Source of the DNA: Notospermus geniculatus
Lineage: Eukaryota; Nemertea; Pilidiophora; Heteronemertea; Lineidae
DNA: 64,000 nt
NCBI GenBank assembly: GCA_002633025.1
Contig: NMRB01000276.1
Coordinates: forward strand, 291,364 to 355,363
Direction of reading: 5' to 3'
In this document: positions 50,522-61,249 of the stretch, one piece after another
Numbering within the stretch: position 1 is the first letter of the stretch
Layout of the letters: every line of letters starts with the position of its first letter
The notes under the pieces: model-generated
The model's database searches: none
What the model was told of the DNA's origin: nothing
Seen by the model: the letters and a program-made list of their open reading frames with translations, nothing else
Translations under genes and position numbers: made by a program

Positions 50522-50815
50522 GGAAGGGTCCAACTCTATTGGTCAAGCTACTAGCCGCTGCCTATTCACGGGTGCTATCCCACTACTGCTTAACACGGGA
50601 ACTTTTGCCTGCTGTGTTTCCACCCTGGGCCGGTACGTTCCTCCTTAGACAACCTGGTCATCTCGAGCTCCCTCAAGATCACCATATTGATGCCGAGCTT
50701 AGTGCGGACACCCGATCAACATAGAGCGACGACAAGCAGGGCTCCCGGCCTCAAGCCGTTCACCTCCCTCAGCCTCCAAGTAACTGGATTACAGGAGCAC
50801 GCCACAACTCCCAGC
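50522..50815 (-). ncRNA. RN7SL: SRP RNA (7SL), complete
   Basis: This is the RNA scaffold of the signal recognition particle, which targets nascent secretory proteins to the ER. Read on the minus strand, the 294-nt sequence carries the Alu-domain 5' end (GCTGGGAGTTGTGGCGTGC, CTGTAATCC, GGAGGCTGAGG). The S domain is nearly vertebrate-like: GATCGGGTGTCCGCACTAAG, GGCATCAATATGGTGA, helix 8 CTTGAG-GGAG-CTCGAG with its GGAG tetraloop, then ACCAGGTTG and CTAAGGAGG. CCGGCCCAGG, AGCAGG and AGTAGTGGGAT follow in order, then GTGAATAGGCAGC closes the 3' strand. Both domains are present and a T run ends it, so it is a gene or full-length copy and not an Alu-type SINE. Ends are approximate to a few bases. 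Confidence 0.95.
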
Positions 50816-51219
50816 TGATGACACGGGAATGAAATAGTATTATTAGCTATACTCTTCTGGCTATTCAAAATTCATACTAACAACGATTCATTTATAATTT
50901 AATTTTGGTACATAAGGATTCTTTTCCCCGAGTTTTGTCAACTAAATCTGCCTTTTACCATTTTTGCCAAAGTTCTGGTCGAAACCACGTCATCAATAGT
51001 TCTTTTTTGGTTTCACCGCCCAAACAAAGGTGGCACTGACGCTCATGCGACTGGTCACGCCATCTGTCAGTGGCTTGTAAAACCATTACAGGTCCTTCAG
51101 TAATGAGATCTCAGGCTGAGAGTTCTTCAGCAAGGAGGTCATTTGAATGCAAGTGCGTGAAAATGACATCGACCAATCAAAATTGCTCTTCTATCGCTGG
51201 CTTGGTAAAGGGTAGTAAC

Positions 51220-53816
51220 ATGGCTGACGATGTAGAGAACGTCCTCAAAAACCAAGAAATTATGAATGATAATCCATCTGGCGCCGATATAAAATGGAAA
51301 GCAATTTCCTTAACTCATGTAGAATATCCGAAAGGTAAATTTGAAACATAAACATGACCCATCGATGTCTCCACCGTCCTCTAAACTGGTGCGGAAGTCG
51401 AGTGTTTGGCAGTAGAAAACACTAAACAGGCGACACGCCTCGTCTCGTACACATGTACTAGGCCTATGTAGCCTACAAATGCACTGCACTGCATGCACTG
51501 GCTGAGCTAAATCTGTGTGTGCATAGGCTGGCCTACCTACATCGTGTAGGCCTAACATTGCATTCGTGTATTTTTTCACAAACACCACGAACAGTCTTTT
51601 TCTTGTAAAATAATATGCAACAAGACAAAGTCGAACTCGAAACAAAAAAGTCAAAAGGTGGTTGACGGATTGGGCCTCCTATCCTAAATAGGCTTAGGCC
51701 TAGGCGGCTAAGCTGCGCATGGCACCGCCATGGAGTTTCTTCCGGCCATGATGCCTGGTTAGGCTGGCACGTTAGATTGGCCCTTCGGCATCCATAGGAC
51801 TAGTCTGGGCCTATAGGGCCCCAAGCTAGACTTTTATTGGCCACAGACGCACTGTTCCTTGTTAGCCTAATGTTGTTTGGATGACAGACTTCACACACAA
51901 AAAATGACCACATATTACGTTCTATTTTCTACTTTCAGGTGATATATTTGGGATGGGTTTAGCCTGGCTCAGCCTCCTTCCAATTTTCATCATGGTTGGC
52001 TTTATCACACTCATTCTGTTCAGGAGAGATTTGCACACTGTACGTGGAACACTTTGGTCATTGTTTGTTCATATTTTCAGGGATTGATCCAGATTGGATG
52101 CACGGAATGATACCAATTTCCATATCAATGAACTTTAACAGACAAAATGCGACTGGCCTACCTCTCATTCTGAAATGTGACCTTCTCCAGCCAGACAGCC
52201 CAGTCAATAAAATTACTCGTTATATTGTCATCTGAAATGTCTCGTTCTCTCCTTTCCTGCAGAAACCTTGTCTCAATTTCAGATTTCTTATTTTTGTGGT
52301 TTACTGCTGAATGAACTGGTGAACTTGGTATTAAAACATCTGATACAAGATTACCGACCAAAGAGGGGTAAGTGTTGATGATGATGATCAACTCTCTCCA
52401 CATTGAAACTCGTTCAGTTTCACACTGTGACTCCTGTACACAATGTATACTCTGTCTTTTTGTAAACAGCAGGTGCTAATCATATGATGATCTCATCCCA
52501 GTTCTCGTCTATAATTGAGACTTCTCTCGTCTGGTTATCTTCAGATCGAGAGACCGTGTTCACTGAGTATGGAATGCCTTCAAGTCATGCACAATTCATG
52601 TGGTTCTACGCCACCTACCTATCATTCTTTCTCATCATTAGGTAAGTGTCGAGCCGTCCAATTACGAGAAATGTAACAACCCTTGCACGGCATGTATGTG
52701 AAAAACTTGGGAGGGACCTGAAACCCATCACAAAGGACGTATTCATTGGAAAGGTCTGAGAGAGTGCTTTGCAATGAATGTCTTTCAGTTCAGTATTTCA
52801 GTGGTCAGCAGTTGATGATACAGATTCCTTCTTGTTTTTCAGAGTCCATAGGAATTACAGTATCATTGAAGACCTTTGGAAGTTTGCTTTAGCGTTACTG
52901 ACATTTATACTAGCGTTTTTAGTTGGATATAGTAGGTACGAAAAATGGTATTGCAGCACGATGGGAATGGTATAACAGTATATTATCTGTCTCTGTTGAC
53001 TGTACAGACATGCCTCTACTTGATCAGTTTCGTTTTAAAGTCGTTTCTGCATGTCATGTGTCTTCTTTTTCCGTGCTGCCACATACTGGTCTCAAATCTA
53101 TCTATGGGTAGATTGAATTGTAAGCCAGGCACGCGAACCACTCAACTATAAAGAAATCATACATGGTCGTAGGTTAGGCCCGTGCTGTGTAACTGGAAAT
53201 ACAGTACGTAACATCGTGCAGTGATTGCTACCTCTCTGGCCTGTAGTCTATCCAGAATGTTCCTCTATATTTCAAGCAACTGACCATATCTGTCTTCTCT
53301 CTGTTTCAGGGTATACCTTGGTTATCATTCGACTAGTCAAGTGGTGTTTGGAGCCTTAGCTGGACTCGTACTTGGAACACTTTGGTTTTTAATTGTACAT
53401 TTAGTTTTTACTCCTTTCTTCCCAATGGTAGCCTCATGGTAAGTGCCTTCCTGTTTAACCTCTGTCAGAACTCTCACTTGCCATTTGAATAGCTGTTTTT
53501 GTAACCAAGGAAATGTCGAATAAAAATGACTTTAATGGTTGTCTCTACTTTCAGGCCAGTATCAGAATTCATGATGATTAGAGACTCAACTTTGATACCA
53601 AATGTCATGTGGTTTGAATATACATCTTCAAGACAGGAGGCCAGGTAGATTGATGTTATTAGATTTTCTTTGTAAAATAAGTTCATGATACATGTTTCCC
53701 TGAGTTGAACAGTGTCAGGGCCAAGAAAATTGCCAATGGTGGTAGCTGTATGATCATTTGTACTCTTTTCTTTCAGGAGTAGACAACGGAAGCTAGTGTC
53801 GAGAAAGTCTCAATGA
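51220..53816 (+). CDS. DOLPP1: Dolichyl-diphosphatase 1 (PAP2 family), 8 exons
   Basis: This ER-membrane enzyme hydrolyses dolichyl diphosphate to recycle the N-glycosylation carrier. Exons 51220-51334, 51939-52039, 52283-52367, 52545-52641, 52843-52935, 53310-53438, 53555-53644 and 53777-53816 join in phase to 249 aa. The conserved opening [10 protein letters not shown] precedes TM1 ([16 protein letters not shown]). The three phosphatase motifs are KHLIQDYRP (C1), [14 protein letters not shown] (C2) and [16 protein letters not shown] (C3). [20 protein letters not shown] and a basic C-terminal tail ([13 protein letters not shown]) follow. Exon 3 must start at 52283, after TCAATTTCAG; the upstream AG at 52262 would break the frame. 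It is divergent from the SRP RNA gene, about 400 bp away. Confidence 0.95.
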
Positions 53817-53884
53817 CTATATGAAAGAAGGGATTCCTTCCAGGGCAACAAGTTTTAGGCTATAAATAGAGCTTCAACAATGCC

Positions 53885-53995
53885 AGTCAAGGTCAAGGTC
53901 ACATTTCTACAGCCAAGTGAATGTCAAGGTCGTAGTCGTCATCTCCTGTCAATGTCATCCTTTCACGAAGATGACCTTCACTGACATGTCAAGGG
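53885..53995 (+). promoter_or_regulatory. Cluster of TCAAGGTCA nuclear-receptor half-sites
   Basis: AGTCAAGGTCAAGGTCACA contains two overlapping TCAAGGTCA words (extended half-site of ERR/SF-1-type receptors). TGTCAAGGTCG and inverted TGACCTTCACTGACATGTCAAGG follow. It lies in the DOLPP1 3' region, so it may be a repeat with no regulatory role. Confidence 0.3.
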
Positions 53996-55311
53996 CACCT
54001 GAAGTACTCCTAGCTAGTTAACTTATTTTTGGTACAATATGTATATTTTAAATGTGAAATTATTTCACCATGATCTTTGGAAGAGTAAAGTTTTTATGTA
54101 ACAGATTTCAATGTTGGTGTCGTTGTGATTTGGAGAGGATTTATCGCAATAGGTTTCCAAAATATCTGTTTATTTGTATGTTAAATTTTAGACAGGTTGG
54201 TTGGGAAGTGAGTTTGTTTCAGTGTCAGTTCATGTTCAGTATTGACAGTCCATAAATAATATGTTTTCTTGTGACTCTTGTAACGCAGTGTACATTTGGC
54301 TTCTGCAAGAAATATTTTGTTTAGAAATATAGAACAAGCCTCGTGGGGCATTTTCGGTGTCTTTGATTTTCACAGTTAAATGTTACATGTGGTATCGCCT
54401 TCCAAATTTATATGTCAGGTTCAACAGTTGATGATATTGTTTTAGTGACAGTGTCGTTCTTTAGAAAATAGAGCAAAAACACGTACATACTACTCGAACT
54501 CTTGCACAGGCCACAAAATGTTTTATTTTCATTTTCGGCAGGTATATTTTGACCCTGAGTATTTCTTAGTGAGTCGTTTGTGAAAGTGTTCTATAGAAAC
54601 AAGGAGAGTCACTCTTTCTGATTCAGAATCAATGTAGCAGTATTCCATGCATGGTTGTTCAACCACGGTTTCTTTGTCAACGTCATCAATGTGAGTGTAC
54701 CTCCAATAGCTATTGAGGAATGAACTTTGGAAATGTCAAAATCATAGATTGGACAACATTAGTGTACCGGTAGATGAAATTATGAGATGTTTATGTTGCC
54801 CTGTTCGCTCAAGTTTTTTCAGGTGTTAGCCGATGGAATTAGCAAATATTAAGGTAGTGGAGAGGAAAGTGATGTTGAGAGAGAAATTAGTATTTTACAT
54901 AGTGAATTCACTGGATTGGGTTTATTATTTATGTGTGTTTCATATTGTTATAAATCTGCGGTATATGTGCCACCCAGATATTAGGCTCGATAATATTGTA
55001 GACATCTCGGTCACATTTTGTATTGTTGTGACCATGTGACTTGTTGCTATGGTTACAGTCGCCGTAGCAATTGGGTCCTCACGCATGTCAAGGTATGTTA
55101 TTCACAATCATGTCTATCCTTCGTGATGATGTCACATTTTGCATAATACCTGTCTCTCAGATGTCGATGTTGATGATGTTTCTGTGGAATCATGTCTTAT
55201 TTGTTTCAGCAATAATGAATACCTAAAACATTTTAGGCCTATCCAGACAATCTTGTGTGTAATTGAAATTAGGTCGCTAGTTGCCAAAAAAGTGAAAAGT
55301 GCATTAGCTGT

Positions 55312-55430
55312 GGGGTCATATGAATAAAGACTAGCAAATGCTTTTACTTCATATTTGAACAGCATTGCCTAGTGCATTTGTATTGCAAAATCCAAGTAAA
55401 AGCATTTACTAGTCTTTATTCATATGACCC
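55312..55430. repeat. Hairpin MITE, GGGGTCATATGAATAAAG arms
   Basis: GGGTCATATGAATAAAGACTA and TAGTCTTTATTCATATGACCC are inverted. Inner AAATGCTTTTACTT and AAGTAAAAGCATTT extend the stem. Confidence 0.85.
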
Positions 55431-56805
55431 ATTGCCTCGAGTAAATCAGGCAAAATCTTTTGATGTACCCCGGGCCTTCACAGAAATGGCTGTATGTCGC
55501 TATTGCTATTGTATCTGCTGTTCGTGCACGGTATCACAGTTGTACCATTTAAATTGCAGACATATTTCATCCTGCAACGTTTGTATCTGTGAAACTTGTG
55601 TACCCTTTCATGTCATTTCCCTGCATAACGTGATGTTCTATCTGTGTTGCCCGCTCCTCTCAGTCTCCGCTCCCTCCCCATGCACTGCATACAGTGTTTG
55701 TATAGTACAATGTCACCAATCATCTTGAAGTGACCACATTAGAAATGAACAACAAATTATGATATCGTGTTGTGACAGTTGCTGCTCGCCTTGTGATGTA
55801 TCAACATTCATGTTGTTAACTGGGTGTTACCAGTAGTCTGCTCTGCAATTGTATAAGGCAGTGTCACAACTTGTGACCAGTGGGGGGACGGTTGTTTAAA
55901 GTAACAGCTGTATCATGTACTACCAAGTACACTGTAGTGCAGAGAGTAATCAATTACTTCAATCAACTGCACTCACACTGATCATAATAAGATGTGGCTT
56001 TTACCACTGCATGGCAGTAGTTCTTCGTTCCACTGTTAGATGGCACTCCTTAGAAATCCAACTCTGTGTGTTTGCTGCATACTTGTGATACCAATTATCT
56101 GTCCCAGTGTATCAATTTAAGTTCACTTCGGTTGAGGTTTTGATGTTAGTATAAAGGTATAAGTGTCACACTATTTACTTGTAAATATCCGTGTTGCCAT
56201 GGAAACTACCTGAATTTCTCCAGTTATCTGTTCAACATCTGCTAACAGTAAGCCTTCGATTGCTGTTTTATGAGAATTTGAATAGAACCAAAAATAGATA
56301 AGAGCGGACTCTCTTGTCTAGTTTTGAACAGAACATTGTACATGTAGTCACTTGTGTTTAGTACCCCCATGTGCTGGCTGCGCTATCCTCATTCGAACAC
56401 ACTGTCTTTCAGAATGTCAACTTAAATCTTGATCCATTTTATCTCAGTTAACCGTGAACTAAGACCAGTAGAGGCACATTTTTGGGGACACTTGTACATA
56501 AGGGAAATTCTCTTTACACATTTGACAGTATTTTACGTGAGGTGTAGTCTTCAAGTACAGAGTGTCCTCTGATAAATGGTTCCATGCTCTTCAGGCTAAA
56601 TCCCCCCGCAAGTGTTCATCTCAGTGTCAAAAGTTTCTTGATGTCCCTTCACCCTCATCTTGTGCAGTGTTCTCCGCATGGCTTTTTGTTAGGATGGCGC
56701 ACCCTACCCTGGCATTTTACCACCCTATCTTAGAAGTAGCCACCCTACCTTGCAGCCCAATTTTGTAATGGTTTTCTATAACCCCCCCCCCCACCTTAAA
56801 ATGGT

Positions 56806-57201
56806 NNNNNNNNNNNNNNNNNNNNNNNNNNNNNNNNNNNNNNNNNNNNNNNNNNNNNNNNNNNNNNNNNNNNNNNNNNNNNNNNNNNNNNNNNNNNNNN
56901 NNNNNNNNNNNNNNNNNNNNNNNNNNNNNNNNNNNNNNNNNNNNNNNNNNNNNNNNNNNNNNNNNNNNNNNNNNNNNNNNNNNNNNNNNNNNNNNNNNNN
57001 NNNNNNNNNNNNNNNNNNNNNNNNNNNNNNNNNNNNNNNNNNNNNNNNNNNNNNNNNNNNNNNNNNNNNNNNNNNNNNNNNNNNNNNNNNNNNNNNNNNN
57101 NNNNNNNNNNNNNNNNNNNNNNNNNNNNNNNNNNNNNNNNNNNNNNNNNNNNNNNNNNNNNNNNNNNNNNNNNNNNNNNNNNNNNNNNNNNNNNNNNNNN
57201 N
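56806..57201. other. Assembly gap (396 N)
   Basis: Unknown bases. The left edge is a C run, and a 36-bp tandem duplication follows on the right. Confidence 1.
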
Positions 57202-57212
57202 TATTGTCTAGT

Positions 57213-57284
57213 CCATTGTCATTGAATGAATGGCTTGGCAGTGTGGTTCCATTGTCATTGAATGAATGGCTTGGCAGTGTGGTT
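57213..57284 (+). repeat. Two tandem copies of a 36-bp unit
   Basis: CCATTGTCATTGAATGAATG plus GCTTGGCAGTGTGGTT is repeated exactly at 57213 and 57249. It may continue into the gap. Confidence 0.9.
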
Positions 57285-58263
57285 TACAGGCCTATCTCCT
57301 TTGAATAACAGAACTCCTAATTCCCCTTTCGGTTCTCCATAGTGTCACGCGATTACAACTTTTGGCGAGGCCAATCAGTACATAGGCCTACATGCATGAA
57401 TTCATGGCGAACACATCCAGAGTGTAGAGGCGTTGGAGCGGGCGTGGTTGGACACGCTAATATTAAGACCGGAGCTGATATTTATTTTGAGGACAAATCG
57501 CATATTTGCATGTGTTCTCGAATTGACATGTTACGTACTAGCAGTGGCAGTCGGAATTAGTTTTCGTTTGGACTTTCTGCATTTTTGACGCAGATTGCAT
57601 GCGAGTTTTTGGATACGTACACTGTATATTTGGAGCCTACCTCTGTCCATGCAGAGCCCTCGATCCTTCACTTCCGGTTATCAGGCGAGTGAATGATGAC
57701 GTAGTTGGTATGCGCAGGGTGTAATGGGTGTTTCAAGGTAGGAAGCTTGGTGTACATTACGAACATTACTCGACTTCGGCAGCCTCGTGGTCTGCCGAAG
57801 TTGAGCGTAAAATTTTTTGCATACAAGTCGGAGAGTATATCTGACCTGTCAGCTTTAAGTAGGTATGCCAAGTTTTGCTCATACCTTAAAAAATGTGATT
57901 ATTTCATCTTGGCCTTCATGTACAACGAGAAATACTGATTTATTTGGTTTGATTCCTCGCCTCATACCTTCTTAAATGAATGGCCTCAATCATACCCTGT
58001 AGTTGTCAGTATTCATATGGTTCTGTATAGAGATTCAAGTTCTTCTGCTAGGCCAACCCTAGAGTCTTCTGCTAGGCCTACCCTGTTAACCTTAGACAGA
58101 GGAGAACATGTGACTTACTATGTAAATACTGTTAGCGTGCATCTCAATGATTTTTTTAAAATAATAAAGAAAAATAATTTTGAGTATATAATTTAATCTT
58201 CTCAGCTTGCTTTCAGACCGATGAAAGTTATCAGCTCAGTTGTAAAAGAATTTAGAGAAAGAG
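57285..58263. other. About 1 kb, no gene recognised
   Basis: Open frames at 57342-57560 and 57705-57938 lack domains and splice context. Confidence 0.4.
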
Positions 58264-58445
58264 AACAGTTGGCGTCATGTGAACGGAAATGAAGAAAGGC
58301 AACAGCTGGCCTCACTCCAGGCCATGCAGGTGTGGACGGAAATGAAGAAAACAACTAACTGCTGGCCTCACTCTTGGCCATGACGGTGTGAATGGAAATG
58401 CAGAAGACAACAGCTGGCCTCACTCTAGGCCATGCCGGTGTGAAC
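58264..58445 (+). repeat. Tandem repeat, about three 58-60-bp units
   Basis: Units contain ACAGCTGGCCTCACTC, GGCCATG and GTGTGAACGGAAATGAAGAA. Spacing is 56-62 bp and divergence is visible between units. Confidence 0.75.
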
Positions 58446-58464
58446 AGGAAAAGGACAGGGGCGA

Positions 58465-58584
58465 CCGCCACGAAACTCCGATAGCACTAACAGGGCCTAA
58501 CACAACAGAGAAACTCTGTAATGGTAAAAGCCATTGCATACCTCTCTGTTAGGCACTGTTAGTGCTATCGGAGTTTCGTGGCGG
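58465..58584. repeat. Hairpin MITE, CCGCCACGAAACTCCGATAG arms
   Basis: CCGCCACGAAACTCCGATAG and CTATCGGAGTTTCGTGGCGG are exact inverses. AGCACTAACAG and CTGTTAGTGCT continue the stem. Confidence 0.9.
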
Positions 58585-59301
58585 CCCGCCCAGATGTCTT
58601 CTCTCTACGGCACGGCAGGCTGGTGTGAACAGAATAAAAGAAGCACAGTTGGCTTCGTCGGTGCAGGAGTGGTGTGAACGAAACTGTTGAGGACACTCAG
58701 AAAAAAGGTGAGGCCCCGCCAAGATTGAAATCAAGGCCTGCGTGCGTTGAGGTGTTCTAGGTCGGAAATAGTTAATGCGTGAAAATATGTTGCTCCCACG
58801 TCTAAAGGATCGATTTCACTTTTCCAATACCACTAATGGTAAAAACGAATGCAACAGTGTAGCGATGCCTTGGCGTTGTTGCTCATGTAATTCTATGCCA
58901 CGAGTTCAATTCAGTAGGAAGGAACCGTGATCAGGTGATCGCTCTTTCATTGCTCAGGCAGACACCCAATCAAAGATTGTCGTGCTTCTTGGTCCAAGGG
59001 AGTGAATAACTCGCAAGGAGGATCCACCTTGGGCATACTACCGGTAAGTAACTTCTTCTCAGGGTTGGTGCTCGTCTTTCTCGTGCGAGTTGGCTCTCAA
59101 TGGGCAGTTCACCACCGTGCGCGTTGGTTCCTTAGCGTAGGCCTACACCTTGATCAGTGAGACACGCCCACAGCGGCTTCTCAAAGTTTTCCTCGGACGC
59201 TCGGACCAGCGGCCTGGTCAAACTCATAACCGGAAGGGGAGAAGTTTGTTTTGAGGCCGATACCACTGCATGATTGAGTGTACGGGGGCATGAGTTGCCT
59301 A

Positions 59302-59431
59302 TAGGGAGTTTTCGCAAAGCCCCCGAAACGCCAACGCGAACGCCAAACCCATTGTTCGATGACATGAAGAGAGCATCGAACAAAAGGATAGACGTTCGCG
59401 TTGGCGTTTCGGGGGCTTTGCGAAAACTCCA
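59302..59431. repeat. Hairpin MITE of the GGGAGTTTTCGCAAAGC family (copy 3)
   Basis: TAGGGAGTTTTCGCAAAGCC and GGCTTTGCGAAAACTCC are inverted. The arms GAAACGCCAACGCGAACG and CGTTCGCGTTGGCGTTTC are nearly perfect. This is the best-preserved copy. Confidence 0.9.
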
Positions 59432-59751
59432 GTAAGCCAGCTACCGCGAAAAACCTCTCACGTGGAGCAGCGCTCAGCCGTCGTGTTGGCGATCATTTCG
59501 AAATGATCCTTTTTTTATGACCATCATCAAATTTTATTCTCCAGCTGACGTCTTTCATGTCGATATCAAACCATGCAGTCGCCGTCAACCTATCGATTCA
59601 ATTAACTCATTGAATTGTCACCATCTCTCACTTCTCATGATAATGCCCCCCAATTTAGAAGTTTAAATGCACCAATTGGTGCTTTTGTATAATGGTCGAA
59701 TATGTCTGAATTTATGCGATCTGAATCAACTCGTGTTATTTTATTTTTCAG

Positions 59752-59877
59752 CCCACCACAAAGGAGTATTTTCGTCATGATGATGTAAAAAGGTGGTTCA
59801 AAATGGCCTCCAGTGATCTTGTGCTGAAGCTTTACAGGCTGTCTCACAAACAACAGCTTGAGAACGAACTGTTTCAC
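59752..59877 (+). CDS. Unidentified internal coding exon (42 codons)
   Basis: It has a strong acceptor (TTATTTTATTTTTCAG) and donor (CAC/GTGAGT), and 42 codons open in one frame with phase 0 at both ends: PTTKEYFRHDDVKRWFKM, then ASSDLVLKLYRLSHKQQLEN, then ELFH. It could alternatively be a first coding exon from the internal ATG at 59803. A compatible next exon may start at 59984 (acceptor TTTTTACAG; TSNNFVVFAEFISLLTL), but that frame runs into the 60102 MITE without a clear donor. No family recognised. Confidence 0.45.
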
Positions 59878-60101
59878 GTGAGTTTCTGATTGCATGTTGG
59901 AACGAATATAGACCCAATTTTAGATATACCATACTCTGGTTAAAAAAAAACCAGTTACAAAAATTTTAAAGTTGTTTTTACAGACAAGCAACAATTTCGT
60001 CGTATTTGCTGAATTCATTTCTCTGTTGACTTTAAGAATTACGATGAAGTCTGGTATTAAGGTGCCGGTAGAAATGGTTCAAGGCGGTAATCTTGTGCAA
60101 A

Positions 60102-60222
60102 TAGGGAGGTTTCGCAAGCGCCCGGTTAGGCCATACGACGACGTTTATCTATTGTTTGGGTATACCCACACAATAGATAAACGTCGTCGTATGGCCTACG
60201 GCCGCTTGCGAAACCTCACTAA
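60102..60222. repeat. Hairpin MITE, TAGGGAGGTTTCGCAAGCG ends
   Basis: TAGGGAGGTTTCGCAAGCG and CGCTTGCGAAACCTCACTA are inverted. GGCCATACGACGACGTTTAT and its inverse form a perfect inner stem ending in CAATAG/CTATTG. It shares the TAGGGAG-TTT-CGCAA end pattern with the 28122, 29047 and 59302 elements and resembles 40921. Confidence 0.9.
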
Positions 60223-60846
60223 TAACTCGTTCGGTTTTACATTTTTGGCGTCTAAATAACTAATGGTGTAGCTCGATCTTACTGACTATTCCTGGATCGA
60301 TCGTTTGAAATTTATAACTTCTCAGCTTTATGTGTGTAGGTACCTAATTTTCAAATTGATCTCATAACCTACATGACAGGCATAAAGGTTTACCAAAATA
60401 TTTAGATCACAAATGATCATAAATACTATACTGGAATAAAGTTACATCTCGAATGAATAGGGCCTAGATATAATATTCCTAGGGGGTTATTGTTGATATT
60501 CTAAGCCTATAGAAAAATGATTCTTCTCAAAAGATGTGTAAGGAGATCGTCCTTTCTGTTAGAAATATAACAGATAGGCCTAGACGCTATTTTGTTGTTT
60601 TTTTTTCGTCGTTGTTGCGCTAGTTCATCTTTTGTATATCTTGACGTTATTATCCGAATTAGCATTCACTTTCACCACATCTTTTCGGGTCGTCATTCGC
60701 GATCGGAATATAGGCCTACACGGTCATTAAATTTTGTACTTCGTGACAAGAACTTTCTATGTGGGGTGTAGTAAGTATATGTTTGTATCACTTTATGGAA
60801 AGTGTCCGGTTAAACTTCATCACGACATTTTGAACGGCATGAGCCC

Positions 60847-61241
60847 AATTCATAGTTCGACGCACGACCATCGCCGGCGACCGACGCGCGATCTTGCGTT
60901 CGACGCCGACCCCGTCGCGCGATTTATGGTCGGCGTCCGATCGCGATACTGTAATTACTTGAGTCGTTTCATAACTCGTCGCCGTCGCTGAAGTACGCTG
61001 AAGTACACGTATAGACCAGTTTATACTTCGACGCACGGCCATCGCCGGCGACCGACGCGCTATCTTGCGTTGGACGCCGCCCCCGTCGCGCGATTTGATC
61101 GGCGTCCGATCGAGAGACTGTAACTACCTGAGTCATTTCATAAAGCGTCGCCGTCGCTGAAGTACGAATCAACTCCGCGAAGTCGGCGTCCAGATTTTGA
61201 TCGCGCGTCGGACGCCGATGGTCGTGCGTCGAAGTATGAAA
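60847..61241. repeat. Foldback element with internally duplicated GC-rich unit
   Basis: AATTCATAGTTCGACGCACG and CGTGCGTCGAAGTATGAA are the outer inverted ends. The block GACGCACGACCATCGCCGGC to GTCGCCGTCGCTGAAGTAC occurs twice (about 60857-61003 and 61028-61164), so the left arm is duplicated. Confidence 0.8.
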
Positions 61242-61249
61242 ACTAGGGT

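Larger units (their letters stand above)
53817..56805 (+). other. Probable long DOLPP1 3' untranslated region and flank; no further gene seen
   Basis: No coding exons are recognised up to the gap at 56806. An AATAAA lies near 55324 inside a hairpin repeat. Whether the transcript extends that far is unknown. Confidence 0.4.

Noticed and set aside
50735-50815. Alu-like sequence suggesting human contamination or an Alu SINE
   Set aside because: The similarity continues through the complete SRP S domain and ends in a Pol III terminator, so it is a 7SL RNA gene. Sequence differences from human are too many for contamination.
52262-52282. Earlier acceptor for DOLPP1 exon 3 (TCCTGCAG)
   Set aside because: It would leave exon 2 (phase 0) out of frame. 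The next AG at 52282 keeps phase and matches the family sequence.
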